A stretch of DNA of 64,000 nucleotides, taken from the NCBI GenBank assembly GCA_017577895.1, contig PKQY01000001.1, forward strand, positions 44,648-108,647, read 5' to 3'. The translations under genes and the position numbers were made by a program. This DNA is from Bacillota bacterium (lineage in GTDB: Bacteria > Bacillota > Bacilli > ZCTH02-B2). The notes beneath the pieces are model-generated. The model ran no database searches. It had not been told where the DNA came from and saw only the letters and a program-made list of their open reading frames with translations. Shown here one piece after another: positions 30,171 to 39,329 of the stretch. The stretch's first letter is position 1. Every line of letters begins with the position of its first letter.

Positions 30171-32228
30171 ATGGGGCGAGCCGCGTGGACGCTGGATTCT
30201 CCGGTGACCGTCATCAAAGGCATGGGTGTTCAAAAGGCCAAAGCGTGTGAACGGCTGGGCATCCGCACGCTGGAAGATTTATTGTACCACTTTCCGTTTC
30301 GTTACAATTGGCGGCAAGTGTTGCCCCTTCACGAAGCGCGCCACGGGGAGACGGTGACGTTTCGGGGGCAAGTGTCCGGACAGCCGCTGAGCCGGTGGTA
30401 CGGCCGCAAGCGAGCCCGGCATACGGTTTCATGCATCGTCGACGGGGTCCCCATCCAGTTGGTTTGGTTCAATCAAAACCATTGGGTGGACAAGCTGCGA
30501 CCGGGCGTGGTCGTACAAGTGAGCGGCAAATGGGACGCCCATCGGCTGCAGTTGACGTGTGAAGAAATGGCTTTGGAACAGCAGTTGCGGGACGTGCAGG
30601 AGATGCCGTTGCAGCCGGTGTACGCCACCGTTTCGCCCTTGACCAGCAAGGTGTTGCAAAAAGCGATCTGGGAAGCGCTGGAAATGCTGAAAGGGGCCAT
30701 TGACGAATTCATTCCCGCGGACATTTTGCAGAAATACCGCCTGTTGCCCCGGGAAGAAGCCATTCGGAACATCCATTTTCCGCCGGACAAGGAAGCATTG
30801 CGGCAAGCACGGCGAAGGCTGGCGTACGAAGAGGTGTTGGTGTATCAGTTCGGGTTGCAACTCCGCCGGAAACAGCTGAACGAAACGTACCAGCGGCCGC
30901 CCCGGTCGGTTCCTAGGGCCAGTGTCGAACAGTTCATGGAACGGCTGCCTTTTCAACTGACGGACGATCAGCGGAAGGCCGTGGCCGACATTTTGGCCGA
31001 TTTGGAACGGCCGCAGCCGATGAACCGCTTGTTGTTGGGAGACGTCGGTTCCGGAAAAACGGTGGTGGCCGCCATCGCCATGTTGGCCATGGTGAAAGCG
31101 GGCTATCAATGCGCGCTGATGGTGCCGACGGAAATATTGGCGGAACAGCACGGCCAGACGCTGCAACATCTGTACCGGGATGAACCCATCAGCGTCGCCG
31201 TGTTGACCGGCAGCACGCCGGCCCGCCGCCGGCAAGAATTGTTGGCGCAATTGCGGATGGGACTGTTGGACGTCTTGGTCGGTACCCACACGTTGATTCA
31301 AGAAAATATTCAGTTTTTCCGCCTCGGGCTGGTGGTGACCGACGAGCAGCACCGTTTTGGCGTAAAACAGCGGGAAAGTCTGCGGACCAAAGGAGAATAT
31401 CCCGATGCGCTGTTCATGACCGCCACCCCCATTCCCCGAACCTTGGCCATCACGATGTACGGGGATATGGATTTATCGGTCATCCGGCAAATGCCTTCCG
31501 GCCGGAAGCCGGTACGCACGATTTGGATTCGTCCCCGTCAATTTCCACAAGTCGTGGCCTGGATTCAGCGACAAGTGGACGCGGGTTACCAAGCCTACGT
31601 CATCTGTCCGCTCATTGAAGAATCGGCCAAAATGGATGTGCAAAACGCCGTGGACTTACATGCGCGCCTGTCCCAGCAGTTGAAGGCCCGGGTAGGGTTG
31701 TTGCACGGTCGGATGGCCTCCCGGGAAAAAGAACACGTCATGGAAGCTTTTCACCGCGGCGAGATTGACGTGTTGGTCTCCACATCGGTGGTGGAAGTGG
31801 GCGTCGACGTGCCAAGGGCGACGGTGATGGTCATCTACGACGCCGAACGATTTGGCTTGGCCCAACTGCATCAGCTTCGGGGGCGGGTGGGCCGCGGAGA
31901 TGCCCAATCGTACTGTTTTCTCGTCGCCGATCCGAAAACGCCCATCGGCCGAGAGCGGATGAAGACGGTGGTCGAGATGCATGACGGATTTGCCATCGCC
32001 GAACAGGACTTACGTCTGCGGGGTCCGGGGGATGTGCTCGGCTTTCGGCAAAGTGGAGAAATCGACTTTCGGCTCGTCGATTTGGCGCACGATCACCGGA
32101 TGGTCGAATGTGCCCGCCAAGATGCCCGGCAGATCGTGGAACATCCGGATTTCGCGGGCGCTGAGCACAACCCCTTGTATCGGCAATTGGTGCGGCGCGG
32201 GTACGGGGAAGTGGCGCCGTTTGATTGA
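30171..32228 (+). CDS. recG: ATP-dependent DNA helicase RecG
   Basis: RecG reverses stalled forks and branch-migrates Holliday junctions. The 685-residue protein has an N-terminal wedge/OB domain (about 55-150). The helicase core shows Walker A GDVGSGKTVVA near 288, the DEQH box (VVTDEQHRFG) near 387 and TATPIPRTLA. The C-terminal motifs LHGRMASREKE, STSVVEVGVDVP and QLRGRVGRG are present, then the RecG C-terminal region. The start ATG at 30171 follows AGAGGTGG. The fakA-like and sdaA genes that precede recG in Bacillus subtilis are absent here. Confidence 0.96.
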   Translation: MGRAAWTLDSPVTVIKGMGVQKAKACERLGIRTLEDLLYHFPFRYNWRQVLPLHEARHGETVTFRGQVSGQPLSRWYGRKRARHTVSCIVDGVPIQLVWFNQNHWVDKLRPGVVVQVSGKWDAHRLQLTCEEMALEQQLRDVQEMPLQPVYATVSPLTSKVLQKAIWEALEMLKGAIDEFIPADILQKYRLLPREEAIRNIHFPPDKEALRQARRRLAYEEVLVYQFGLQLRRKQLNETYQRPPRSVPRASVEQFMERLPFQLTDDQRKAVADILADLERPQPMNRLLLGDVGSGKTVVAAIAMLAMVKAGYQCALMVPTEILAEQHGQTLQHLYRDEPISVAVLTGSTPARRRQELLAQLRMGLLDVLVGTHTLIQENIQFFRLGLVVTDEQHRFGVKQRESLRTKGEYPDALFMTATPIPRTLAITMYGDMDLSVIRQMPSGRKPVRTIWIRPRQFPQVVAWIQRQVDAGYQAYVICPLIEESAKMDVQNAVDLHARLSQQLKARVGLLHGRMASREKEHVMEAFHRGEIDVLVSTSVVEVGVDVPRATVMVIYDAERFGLAQLHQLRGRVGRGDAQSYCFLVADPKTPIGRERMKTVVEMHDGFAIAEQDLRLRGPGDVLGFRQSGEIDFRLVDLAHDHRMVECARQDARQIVEHPDFAGAEHNPLYRQLVRRGYGEVAPFD

Positions 32229-32353
32229 CGTCGTTTTTGGCGAAAAAAATTTTTGTTCGGCATGTATATTTTTCCGTCCTTGGGGCGAAGATGATAATAG
32301 CGACGCCGATAAGGCGTACGCGACAACCGCGGAGAAGGCTTACGTTTCCCCAT
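32093..32353 (-). CDS. Candidate small basic protein antisense to the recG end
   Basis: This is an unrecognised 86-codon frame. Its first 40 or so codons lie in the recG-rsmD gap and the rest antisense to recG. Its ATG at 32353 has an excellent ribosome site (GGAGGA, then 7 bases). The intergenic half is rich in Arg, Lys and Tyr (TPYRRRYYHLRPKDG). Against it, the second half may only be a recG shadow and no promoter is clear. I give it as a candidate, not a firm gene. Confidence 0.3.
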   Translation of the reverse strand: MGKRKPSPRLSRTPYRRRYYHLRPKDGKIYMPNKNFFRQKRRQSNGATSPYPRRTNCRYKGLCSAPAKSGCSTICRASWRAHSTIR

Positions 32354-32388
32354 AAGCTCTTCCTCCGGTTTCTCCTCTCCCATATCGC

Positions 32389-32418
32389 CACCTGTATCCC
32401 GATACAGGTGGCATTTTT
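32389..32418 (+). terminator. Intrinsic terminator after recG
   Basis: CACCTGTAT, a CCCG loop and ATACAGGTG form a perfect 9-bp stem. GCA and a run of seven T follow. The region before it (32229-32388) holds two weak hairpins (ACGCC/GGCGT and GCTTA/TAAGC) of no assigned role. Confidence 0.92.
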
Positions 32419-32451
32419 TTCTTTTCCTTTCTATCTTTTTAAACCTATTTT

Positions 32452-32460
32452 TGCTAAAAT
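32452..32460 (+). promoter_or_regulatory. Extended -10 promoter of rsmD-coaD
   Basis: TGCTAAAAT is an extended -10 element in a very AT-rich stretch 48 bases before rsmD and just after the recG terminator. No strong -35 is visible. Confidence 0.55.
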
Positions 32461-32507
32461 AAAAAAAGATTTCCTATGCCCTCGCCGCAAACAGGCAGGT
32501 GAACCGA

Positions 32508-33621
<1,114 letters not shown>

Positions 33622-33635
33622 CAATTTCATACGTT

Positions 33636-33738
33636 TTTCATGTCAGGGCAAACCATGTGAAAACATGGGACGCAAAGCTACGGGTCTAAAAGGCATAGGC
33701 GAAACCTGTGCCTCATGATCGCCGGGCTGCACATGAAA
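33636..33738 (+). ncRNA. Cyclic-di-GMP-I (GEMM) riboswitch aptamer
   Basis: The RNA has the hallmark core of the GEMM-I class: AGGGCAAACC, a stem with a GAAA tetraloop, then GGGACGCAAAGC. P1 pairs 33636-33643 (TTTCATGT) with 33731-33738 (ACATGAAA). P2 is CCATGT-GAAA-ACATGG at 33653-33668. P3 pairs GGCATAGG with CCTGTGCC around a CGAAA loop. The tail GCCGGGCTGC follows. Its target is the chemoreceptor gene 74 bases downstream. Confidence 0.92.
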
Positions 33739-33749
33739 GCGTGAAAGAG

Positions 33750-33773
33750 ACCGCCTTGACATGGCGGTTTTTT
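33750..33773 (+). terminator. Riboswitch expression-platform terminator
   Basis: ACCGCC (33750-33755), a 7-base loop and GGCGGT are followed by a run of T. The sequence TGACATG (33757-33763) at the loop and 3' arm can pair perfectly with CATGTCA (33639-33645), which is the 5' side of P1. P1 formation and this alternative pairing are exclusive, so ligand binding should favour termination. Confidence 0.85.
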
Positions 33774-33811
33774 CATTGTGACGAATGATGGGAGAAAGGG
33801 GTTTGCATCAA

Positions 33812-35629
33812 GTGAAAAACGTCATGAAAAAACTGCAAGCGATCTTTTCTTCAGTGTTTCGCTTTTTCTCTCGTTTTGGGAGGAATTTCAACTTGTTTTC
33901 CAATCTAAAAGTGCTGTACAAGCTGTATTTATCCTTCGGCGTCGTATTGGTGGTTCTGCTGGTGGTCGGTTTCACCGGCTTGATGGCGTTCCGACAATTG
34001 ACGGATGTCACCCATGAAATTTATGAACATCGGTTGATGACGGTATCCACCATGACCAAATTGTCGGCCCAATTCGAGCAACTGAATTCGGCCGTGGCCG
34101 GGGCGTTGATGGCGAACACGAATGTGACCGCCACCCAAATTGAAAACATCAATCAACTGTTGGAAAACATCCAATCGACCGTCAACGACATCATCGGCAA
34201 TTACGAGCAGTATCATATTTTGGAACAGGATGCCAAGACGTTTCAGATCATATGGAGCGGTTATGTGACGGAATTAGAAGGCATTATCGAATTGTTGTCG
34301 AAAGCCGGCGAGTCCATCGGCCGCACTACCGGCATCAATTTGGCCATCACGACGTACAATCAACAGATGACGACAAAAATTATGGGGTTGAACAAATTTT
34401 TGGACGAGTGGGTGTCCAATCAAGATGTGTTGGCGCAAGAGAGTTATGAGCGGGCCATGGCGGTGGAAAGAAACGTCTCCTTGTTGCAAATGGTCCTCAT
34501 TGTGGTGGCCATTGTGATGGCCATTCTCGTCGGTTGGTTGGTGGCCCAATCCATTGTTCGGCCTTTGCGGGCTGTCGTCCACACCGCTGAAGCGCTGGCC
34601 CAAGGTCAACTGAACGAGCGGGTGAACCTGAAGCAAAAAGATGAAATGGGGATGTTGGCTGCCGCTTTCAACAAGATGGCGGAACAAATTTCCGGGTTGA
34701 TTAACCGCCTGGAGCAGACCGTGGTCAAAGTGCGGGAACACACGGACCAATTGGAACAAAGCGCCTCGACGACACTTCAGGCCACGGAACTGATCGCGGC
34801 TACGGCCTCGGAAATTTCCCGTTCGTCCGATGAGCAAATGGCGCAAGCGAAAACCATGTCCCAGACGGTGGACGAAATGGCGCGGGGGCTGGAGCATATT
34901 GTCGAAAACGTCGAGGAAGTGTTGCGTTACTCCAATGAAACGACGATGGACGTCCAAAAAGGACAGGCCAGCGTCGAGGAAGCGGTCCGGCAGATGGAGT
35001 CCATTGGAAACAGTTCGAAAGAAACGGTCCAGCTGATGAAAAATTTGGAGTCGTATTCCCAGCATATCTCGAAAATCACGGAAATGATTCAAAATGTGGC
35101 CAGTCAGACGAACTTGCTGTCCCTCAATGCGGCCATCGAGGCAGCCCGGGTCGGGGAAGCAGGCCGGGGATTTGCCGTCGTCGCCCAAGAAATTCGCAAG
35201 CTATCGGACGAAGCCAGTGCTGCGGCCAAAGAAATCGATCAGCAGCTGCAACAAATTCAGCATGAAATCGTTCGTGCTGCGGCACAGATTCAAAACAATG
35301 AGAAGCAAGTGCTGGCCGGCGTGGAAACCATCAACCAGGTGCAACGGGTTTTCCACAACATTCAGCAGGCCATGTCCAACTTGTCCGGCCGCATTGAAGA
35401 AGTGTCCGGCACCATCGAGGAGATGGCTGCGGGCAGTGAAGAAATCAGCAGCGGCATGAATCAACTGACGGAAAACATTGAAACCCACATGCGGGCGGTC
35501 AAAGAAACAGCCAGCAGCGTGGAAACGCAAACGGCTTCCATGCAACAGGTCGGAGCCGTCACCCATTCCTTGCTGACGTTGGCCAAAGAATTGGACGAGC
35601 AACTGAAAGCTTTTAAGACAGGTCAGTAA
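33812..35629 (+). CDS. Methyl-accepting chemotaxis protein
   Basis: This is a chemoreceptor of about 605 residues. A first membrane helix lies near 35-58 ([17 protein letters not shown]). An extracytoplasmic region of about 160 residues looks like a four-helix bundle. A second helix lies near 225-248 ([19 protein letters not shown]). A HAMP domain and a long signalling coiled coil follow, with the conserved tip [20 protein letters not shown]. The ligand is unknown. The start is uncertain: ATG at 33785 or 33788, TTG at 33803, or GTG at 33812. The GGGAGAAAGGGG site at 33790-33801 favours GTG. It interrupts an otherwise conserved coaD-ylbJ order and is controlled by the c-di-GMP riboswitch. Confidence 0.9.
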   Translation: MKNVMKKLQAIFSSVFRFFSRFGRNFNLFSNLKVLYKLYLSFGVVLVVLLVVGFTGLMAFRQLTDVTHEIYEHRLMTVSTMTKLSAQFEQLNSAVAGALMANTNVTATQIENINQLLENIQSTVNDIIGNYEQYHILEQDAKTFQIIWSGYVTELEGIIELLSKAGESIGRTTGINLAITTYNQQMTTKIMGLNKFLDEWVSNQDVLAQESYERAMAVERNVSLLQMVLIVVAIVMAILVGWLVAQSIVRPLRAVVHTAEALAQGQLNERVNLKQKDEMGMLAAAFNKMAEQISGLINRLEQTVVKVREHTDQLEQSASTTLQATELIAATASEISRSSDEQMAQAKTMSQTVDEMARGLEHIVENVEEVLRYSNETTMDVQKGQASVEEAVRQMESIGNSSKETVQLMKNLESYSQHISKITEMIQNVASQTNLLSLNAAIEAARVGEAGRGFAVVAQEIRKLSDEASAAAKEIDQQLQQIQHEIVRAAAQIQNNEKQVLAGVETINQVQRVFHNIQQAMSNLSGRIEEVSGTIEEMAAGSEEISSGMNQLTENIETHMRAVKETASSVETQTASMQQVGAVTHSLLTLAKELDEQLKAFKTGQ

Positions 35630-35635
35630 CACCGA

Positions 35636-35656
35636 TGGCGGGACGCATTCCCGCCA
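35636..35656. terminator. Hairpin between the chemoreceptor gene and ylbJ
   Basis: TGGCGGGA and TCCCGCCA pair perfectly around CGCAT. No proper T-run follows on the plus strand, so it is either a weak terminator or an mRNA 3' stabilising stem shared by the convergent genes. Confidence 0.55.
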
Positions 35657-35676
35657 TTGGGCATTTATGGACTTGT

Positions 35677-36924
35677 TTACGGACGATTCCCCCGCACACG
35701 GTGGATCGCCCAGGCACAGCCGCCTAAGAAAAGGAGTAGGGTGAGCAGAATGCCGGTCGTAGCGGCCCAAAACATCCACCATTGCACCCAAGGGGATGCG
35801 TGGGTGATGGGGAAAAACACCGGCATGCTCAGCCATCCGAGTACATGTTGTTCCAAAATATCCCACAACAGCAGTGTTAAGACAAAACTGAGGGCGGCAT
35901 GGAGGATGCGGGCCATCATATAAGGGAGATAGCGGATGTCGGTTTGGCTCAACAAACTGGCCACTTGGGCGTGAATCGACAGACCGCTCCAAGCGATGAC
36001 AGCGTTTAAGACAGCCAACTGAAAGATGAGGGACGGATGGCCCCCTGCTTCGGCGATGGTTTTTGCGCCCAGCGTGATTTCCAACAGGCCGTGGACCACG
36101 CCTTCGCCGAGCGAAGCAGGCCAGCCGATATGCGCCAGCAGCCGTCCCAAACCAGCGGCCAGCGGTTCGGTGACGTGCACGATGGACAACACCCGGAGGG
36201 TGACGGAAAAAAAGACGAGAAAGCCACCGATCATCAGACACGTCTGGATCGATGAGATGACGGCATCAGACAACAATTGACCCAAGGCCCGACCGTCCCG
36301 GAGGCGGGCACGGTGCATAGCCCGCAACGCCCGGGTTAAAAGAAAACCTTGGCCCGATTCGATGCTCGGCGAAGAAGGCGAATGGGGTTCATGAAAACGC
36401 ATCAAAATGCCGACCATGAAGTTGGATGCGTAATGAATGGCCGCCAGGATGATGCCGACGGCGGCGTTGTGAAAAAACCCGACGGCGACGGTGCCGAACA
36501 TAAACAGCGGGCCGGCGGTACTGGAAAACGAGACGAGCCGTTCCCCTTCGGTTCGGCTGATGAGCCCTTGTTCCCTTAAGCGGGAAGTGAGCTTGGCGCC
36601 CATCGGATTGCCGGAAGTCAGTCCGACGGCCAAGACAAAGGAGCCGCTGCCCGGAACCCGAAATAGGGGACGCATGAGCGGTTCAAACAACACGCCGAGA
36701 AAATGAACGACACCAAGTCCCAACAACAGTTCCGACAAAACAAAAAAAGGCAGTTGGGCCGGAAGCAGCACTTCCCACCAGATGGCCAACCCCTGTAACG
36801 AAGCTTCAAACGCCGCTTCCGGAAAAACGATGACGGTGGCGGCGAGAAAACAAGCGCAACTGCTCAAAAGGAGCGTCACAGTATGGCTGCGATGAATCCG
36901 TAGGTGCACACGTTTTCGGCGCAT
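35677..36924 (-). CDS. ylbJ: Sporulation integral membrane protein YlbJ
   Basis: YlbJ is a multi-pass membrane protein made under sigma-E and needed for proper cortex formation in Bacillus. It carries nucleoside-transporter Gate domains. The 415-residue product has about eight hydrophobic segments. The conserved VGLTSGNPMGAKLTSRL and SSTAGPLFMFGTVAVGF segments support the family. The gene is convergent with the chemoreceptor gene and divergent from the patatin-like gene. GGAG lies 12 bases before the ATG, a rather long spacing. Confidence 0.88.
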   Translation of the reverse strand: MRRKRVHLRIHRSHTVTLLLSSCACFLAATVIVFPEAAFEASLQGLAIWWEVLLPAQLPFFVLSELLLGLGVVHFLGVLFEPLMRPLFRVPGSGSFVLAVGLTSGNPMGAKLTSRLREQGLISRTEGERLVSFSSTAGPLFMFGTVAVGFFHNAAVGIILAAIHYASNFMVGILMRFHEPHSPSSPSIESGQGFLLTRALRAMHRARLRDGRALGQLLSDAVISSIQTCLMIGGFLVFFSVTLRVLSIVHVTEPLAAGLGRLLAHIGWPASLGEGVVHGLLEITLGAKTIAEAGGHPSLIFQLAVLNAVIAWSGLSIHAQVASLLSQTDIRYLPYMMARILHAALSFVLTLLLWDILEQHVLGWLSMPVFFPITHASPWVQWWMFWAATTGILLTLLLFLGGCAWAIHRVRGNRP

Positions 36925-37067
36925 AAGGCACGTTCACTCCGGGTTCGATATAATGAATCGTAAAAGGAATGGTTGGCTAAGCCTTTGCATAACCCATATG
37001 TACGTGCCTATGGCCGTGTTTATGCCTGATGTAGTGTGAGGGTTGAGACAGGGGTGGGGAGTCGCTG

Positions 37068-37835
37068 ATGGCACCGAAAGTCGGTTTGGCGTTAGGTTCA
37101 GGCGGGGCGAGGGGGTTCGCCCATATTGGCGTGCTCAAGGTGCTGAAAGAAGCCGGTATTCCCATTCATTGCATCGCCGGCAGCAGCATGGGTTCGCTCA
37201 TCGGGTGCATTTATGCGGTGCACGAAAACCCCCATATGATGGAGAAATTGGCGATTCATTTGAAGCCGAAGCATTGGATCGACTTTACGGTTCCGCGCAT
37301 GGGACTGGTGGCCGGGGAAAAAGTGAGCGAGTTGATCCGTATTTTGACCCACGGGAAACGGTTGGAGCAGTTGCGTATGCCGGTAGCGGTGGTGGCCACC
37401 GATCTGGAGACGGGTCAAGAAATCGTTTTCACCGAAGGTCCTATTGACAAGGCCGTTCGTGCCAGCATTGCCATCCCTGGCATTTTCAATCCGGTGTTGG
37501 ATGAGGGCCGCGTGTTGGTGGACGGCGGCGTGGTCAACCGGGTCCCGATCAAAGTCGTAAAGGACTTGGGCGCCGACGTCGTCATTGCGGTGGACGTGGT
37601 GGCCGAGGTGCCGAAAATCGAAATCCAGTCGCTGTTTGACGTCATCTCCCAGACCATCGACGTAATGGAACGGCACATTTACCAAGGGCAGGCGGCCTTG
37701 GCGGACTTGCTCATTCAGCCCAAAGTGGGACATGTCAGCTCCACCGATTTCGGTCAGGCAGCCCATTGCATCCTCGCCGGAGAAGCGGCAGCGCGGGAAA
37801 AAATTGATGAAATTCGGCGATTGGTGCAGATGTGA
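37068..37835 (+). CDS. ylbK: Patatin-like phospholipase (RssA/YlbK type)
   Basis: This is a predicted lipid acyl hydrolase of 255 residues. The oxyanion hole is LGSGGARGFAHIGVL near residue 6, the nucleophile Ser is in GSSMGS near 42 and the catalytic Asp is in VDGGVVNRVP near 150. The natural substrate of this bacterial branch is not known. The ribosome site is GGGGTGGGGAG. The order ylbJ-ylbK-yceD-rpmF resembles Bacillus, but ylbL (PDZ protease) and ylbM are missing between them. Confidence 0.9.
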   Translation: MAPKVGLALGSGGARGFAHIGVLKVLKEAGIPIHCIAGSSMGSLIGCIYAVHENPHMMEKLAIHLKPKHWIDFTVPRMGLVAGEKVSELIRILTHGKRLEQLRMPVAVVATDLETGQEIVFTEGPIDKAVRASIAIPGIFNPVLDEGRVLVDGGVVNRVPIKVVKDLGADVVIAVDVVAEVPKIEIQSLFDVISQTIDVMERHIYQGQAALADLLIQPKVGHVSSTDFGQAAHCILAGEAAAREKIDEIRRLVQM

Positions 37836-37841
37836 CTCACA

Positions 37842-37869
37842 TTGACAATCCATCCTTCGATGGTATAAT
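37842..37869 (+). promoter_or_regulatory. Sigma-A promoter of yceD-rpmF
   Basis: A perfect TTGACA (37842-37847) and a perfect TATAAT (37864-37869) are separated by 16 bases. They lie 29 bases before the yceD ATG. This is the strongest promoter seen in the window, as expected for a ribosomal-protein transcript. Confidence 0.92.
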
Positions 37870-37898
37870 GAACCTGTTGAACAAAGGTGGGTGAAGCC

Positions 37899-38414
37899 AT
37901 GCGCATTTCGTTACACGACGTGCTCCACGCGCCGCAGCAAAAATTGACGGTCGACACGGCGGTGGACTTGACGCATTTGTGCGGAGAAGTCCCTCAGTTG
38001 CAGCACTTGGAACCGGTGCAGGTGGCGGTGGAGTTGTGGCGGGCCGGCGATGTGTATCAGCTGCAAGGGGAAGGCTGCACCGACGTGCAGTTGCGCTGTT
38101 CCCGCTGCTTGACGACCTTTCGGCAGAAAGTTCAATTTCCGATCCAGGAGACGTTGGTGGAACGGGAGTTGACCGAAGAAGAACAAGAAGCCGACGTCAT
38201 CCGCATCGTCGATCGGCAGGTGGACTTGTTGCCGTTGGTCGAGTCGGCATTGATCCTCGCGTTGCCGTATGCCCCGGTCTGTCGTGACGAGTGCCGAGGT
38301 CTTTGCCCCAAGTGCGGAACAGACCGGAACGAACGGCCATGTTCCTGTGACACGTCGACCATCGATCTGCGATGGAGCAAATTGCAAGACTTATTGAACA
38401 ACATGAACCATTAG
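37899..38414 (+). CDS. YceD family protein (DUF177), rpmF partner
   Basis: DUF177/YceD proteins are encoded next to rpmF in nearly all bacteria and are linked to 23S rRNA accumulation. The 171-residue protein has cysteine pairs CSRC near 67 and [13 protein letters not shown] near 128, which suggest zinc binding. Family members end, as here, with a segment on Leu-Lys/Gln residues (SKLQDLLNN). The start ATG at 37899 follows AAAGGTGGGTG. It is transcribed with rpmF from a near-perfect promoter. Confidence 0.93.
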   Translation: MRISLHDVLHAPQQKLTVDTAVDLTHLCGEVPQLQHLEPVQVAVELWRAGDVYQLQGEGCTDVQLRCSRCLTTFRQKVQFPIQETLVERELTEEEQEADVIRIVDRQVDLLPLVESALILALPYAPVCRDECRGLCPKCGTDRNERPCSCDTSTIDLRWSKLQDLLNNMNH

Positions 38415-38437
38415 GAGCGTACAAAGGAGGAACCGAC

Positions 38438-38611
38438 ATGGCAGTACCTTTTCGAAAAACCTCAAAGATGAGAAAAAACAAACGCCGCACCCATTATAAG
38501 CTGGAAGTGCCGGGCTTGAACGAATGTCCGCAATGCGGCGAGTACAAGTTGCCGCACCACGTGTGCAAAAACTGCGGTTATTACAAAGGACGGGAAGTCA
38601 TCTCCAAATGA
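38438..38611 (+). CDS. rpmF: 50S ribosomal protein L32
   Basis: L32 is a small protein of the large subunit. The 57-residue product begins [19 protein letters not shown] and has a zinc ribbon CPQCG and CKNCG, so it is the zinc-binding form. AAAGGAGGAA precedes the ATG. It is followed by a strong terminator. Confidence 0.97.
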   Translation: MAVPFRKTSKMRKNKRRTHYKLEVPGLNECPQCGEYKLPHHVCKNCGYYKGREVISK

Positions 38612-38621
38612 CCGAACAAAA

Positions 38622-38657
38622 TTACCCCATGCCCATTGCAGTGGGGTAATTGTTTTT
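38622..38657 (+). terminator. Intrinsic terminator after rpmF
   Basis: TTACCCCA and TGGGGTAA form a perfect 8-bp stem around a 12-base loop, followed by TTGTTTTT. It separates the ribosomal protein transcript from the fapR operon. Confidence 0.93.
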
Positions 38658-38668
38658 ATATACTACTT

Positions 38669-38685
38669 TTAGCACCACGTGATAA
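38669..38685 (+). promoter_or_regulatory. Probable FapR operator
   Basis: TTAGCACCACGTGATAA is an imperfect 17-bp inverted repeat that resembles the known FapR site (TTAGTACC-N-GTACTAA type). It lies 64 bases before fapR, where autoregulation by FapR and malonyl-CoA is known in Bacillus. Six of the eight half-site positions are symmetric. A TAATAT (about 38692) nearby could be the -10. Confidence 0.6.
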
Positions 38686-38732
38686 ATGTTTCTAATATTG
38701 TTAATAATGACACTTGTAATAATTCCGCTTGA

Positions 38733-39311
38733 ATGAAGGTGGTGGGAACCATCACCCGACGTGCCAAAGCGCAGCGTCAGCGTCAATTGGCGAAATTGAT
38801 TGAGCAAAATCCGTTTTTGACCGACAAAATGTTAGCGCAAATCCTCGGCGTCAGTGTGCAGACTATCCGCCTGGATCGGGCCGCGTTAAAAATTCCCGAA
38901 TTGCGGGAACGGATGAAACAGTTGGCCCGTGGTGATGACCAGGTCAAGAGCTTGACCACACAGGAAGTCATCGGGCAGATTGTCGATTTGCAACTGGATA
39001 AAGGAGGGATTTCCCTCCTGGACATTGAAGAACGGCACGTGTTCGTCAAAACGAAAATTGCCCGCGGCCACCATGTGTTTGCCCAGGCCAATTCGTTGGC
39101 CGTTGCGGTCATCGATGCCGAATTGGCGTTGACGGCTTCGGCCCGCTTGCGCTTTATCCGTCCGGTGCGCATGGGGGAACGGTTGGTGGCCAAGGCGCGG
39201 GTATTGCAATCGGATCGCTCGCGCAGCAAAGTGCGTGTGGAAACATTTTCTGGCGAAGATTTGGTTTTTGTCGGCGATTTTTGGGTTTACCGAGGAACCC
39301 GTTTGCCGTGA
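38733..39311 (+). CDS. fapR: Fatty-acid biosynthesis repressor FapR
   Basis: FapR represses fatty-acid and phospholipid genes and is released by malonyl-CoA. The 192-residue product has an N-terminal helix-turn-helix (TDKMLAQILGVSVQTIRLDR) and a C-terminal hot-dog fold (about 75-190). The start is uncertain. The ATG at 38733 has no ribosome site. The only good site, AAGGTGG at 38736-38742, lies 8 bases before an ATC at 38751, which also aligns with the usual FapR N-terminus. It leads the plsX-fab operon, its expected targets. Confidence 0.92.
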   Translation: MKVVGTITRRAKAQRQRQLAKLIEQNPFLTDKMLAQILGVSVQTIRLDRAALKIPELRERMKQLARGDDQVKSLTTQEVIGQIVDLQLDKGGISLLDIEERHVFVKTKIARGHHVFAQANSLAVAVIDAELALTASARLRFIRPVRMGERLVAKARVLQSDRSRSKVRVETFSGEDLVFVGDFWVYRGTRLP

Positions 39312-39329
39312 GATGAAAGGAGACTCAAG

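Noticed and set aside
32270-32350. Possible second riboswitch or T-box before rsmD
   Set aside because: Only two short hairpins (ACGCC/GGCGT, GCTTA/TAAGC) exist, with no T-box, known aptamer core or matched expression platform, and they lie before the recG terminator.
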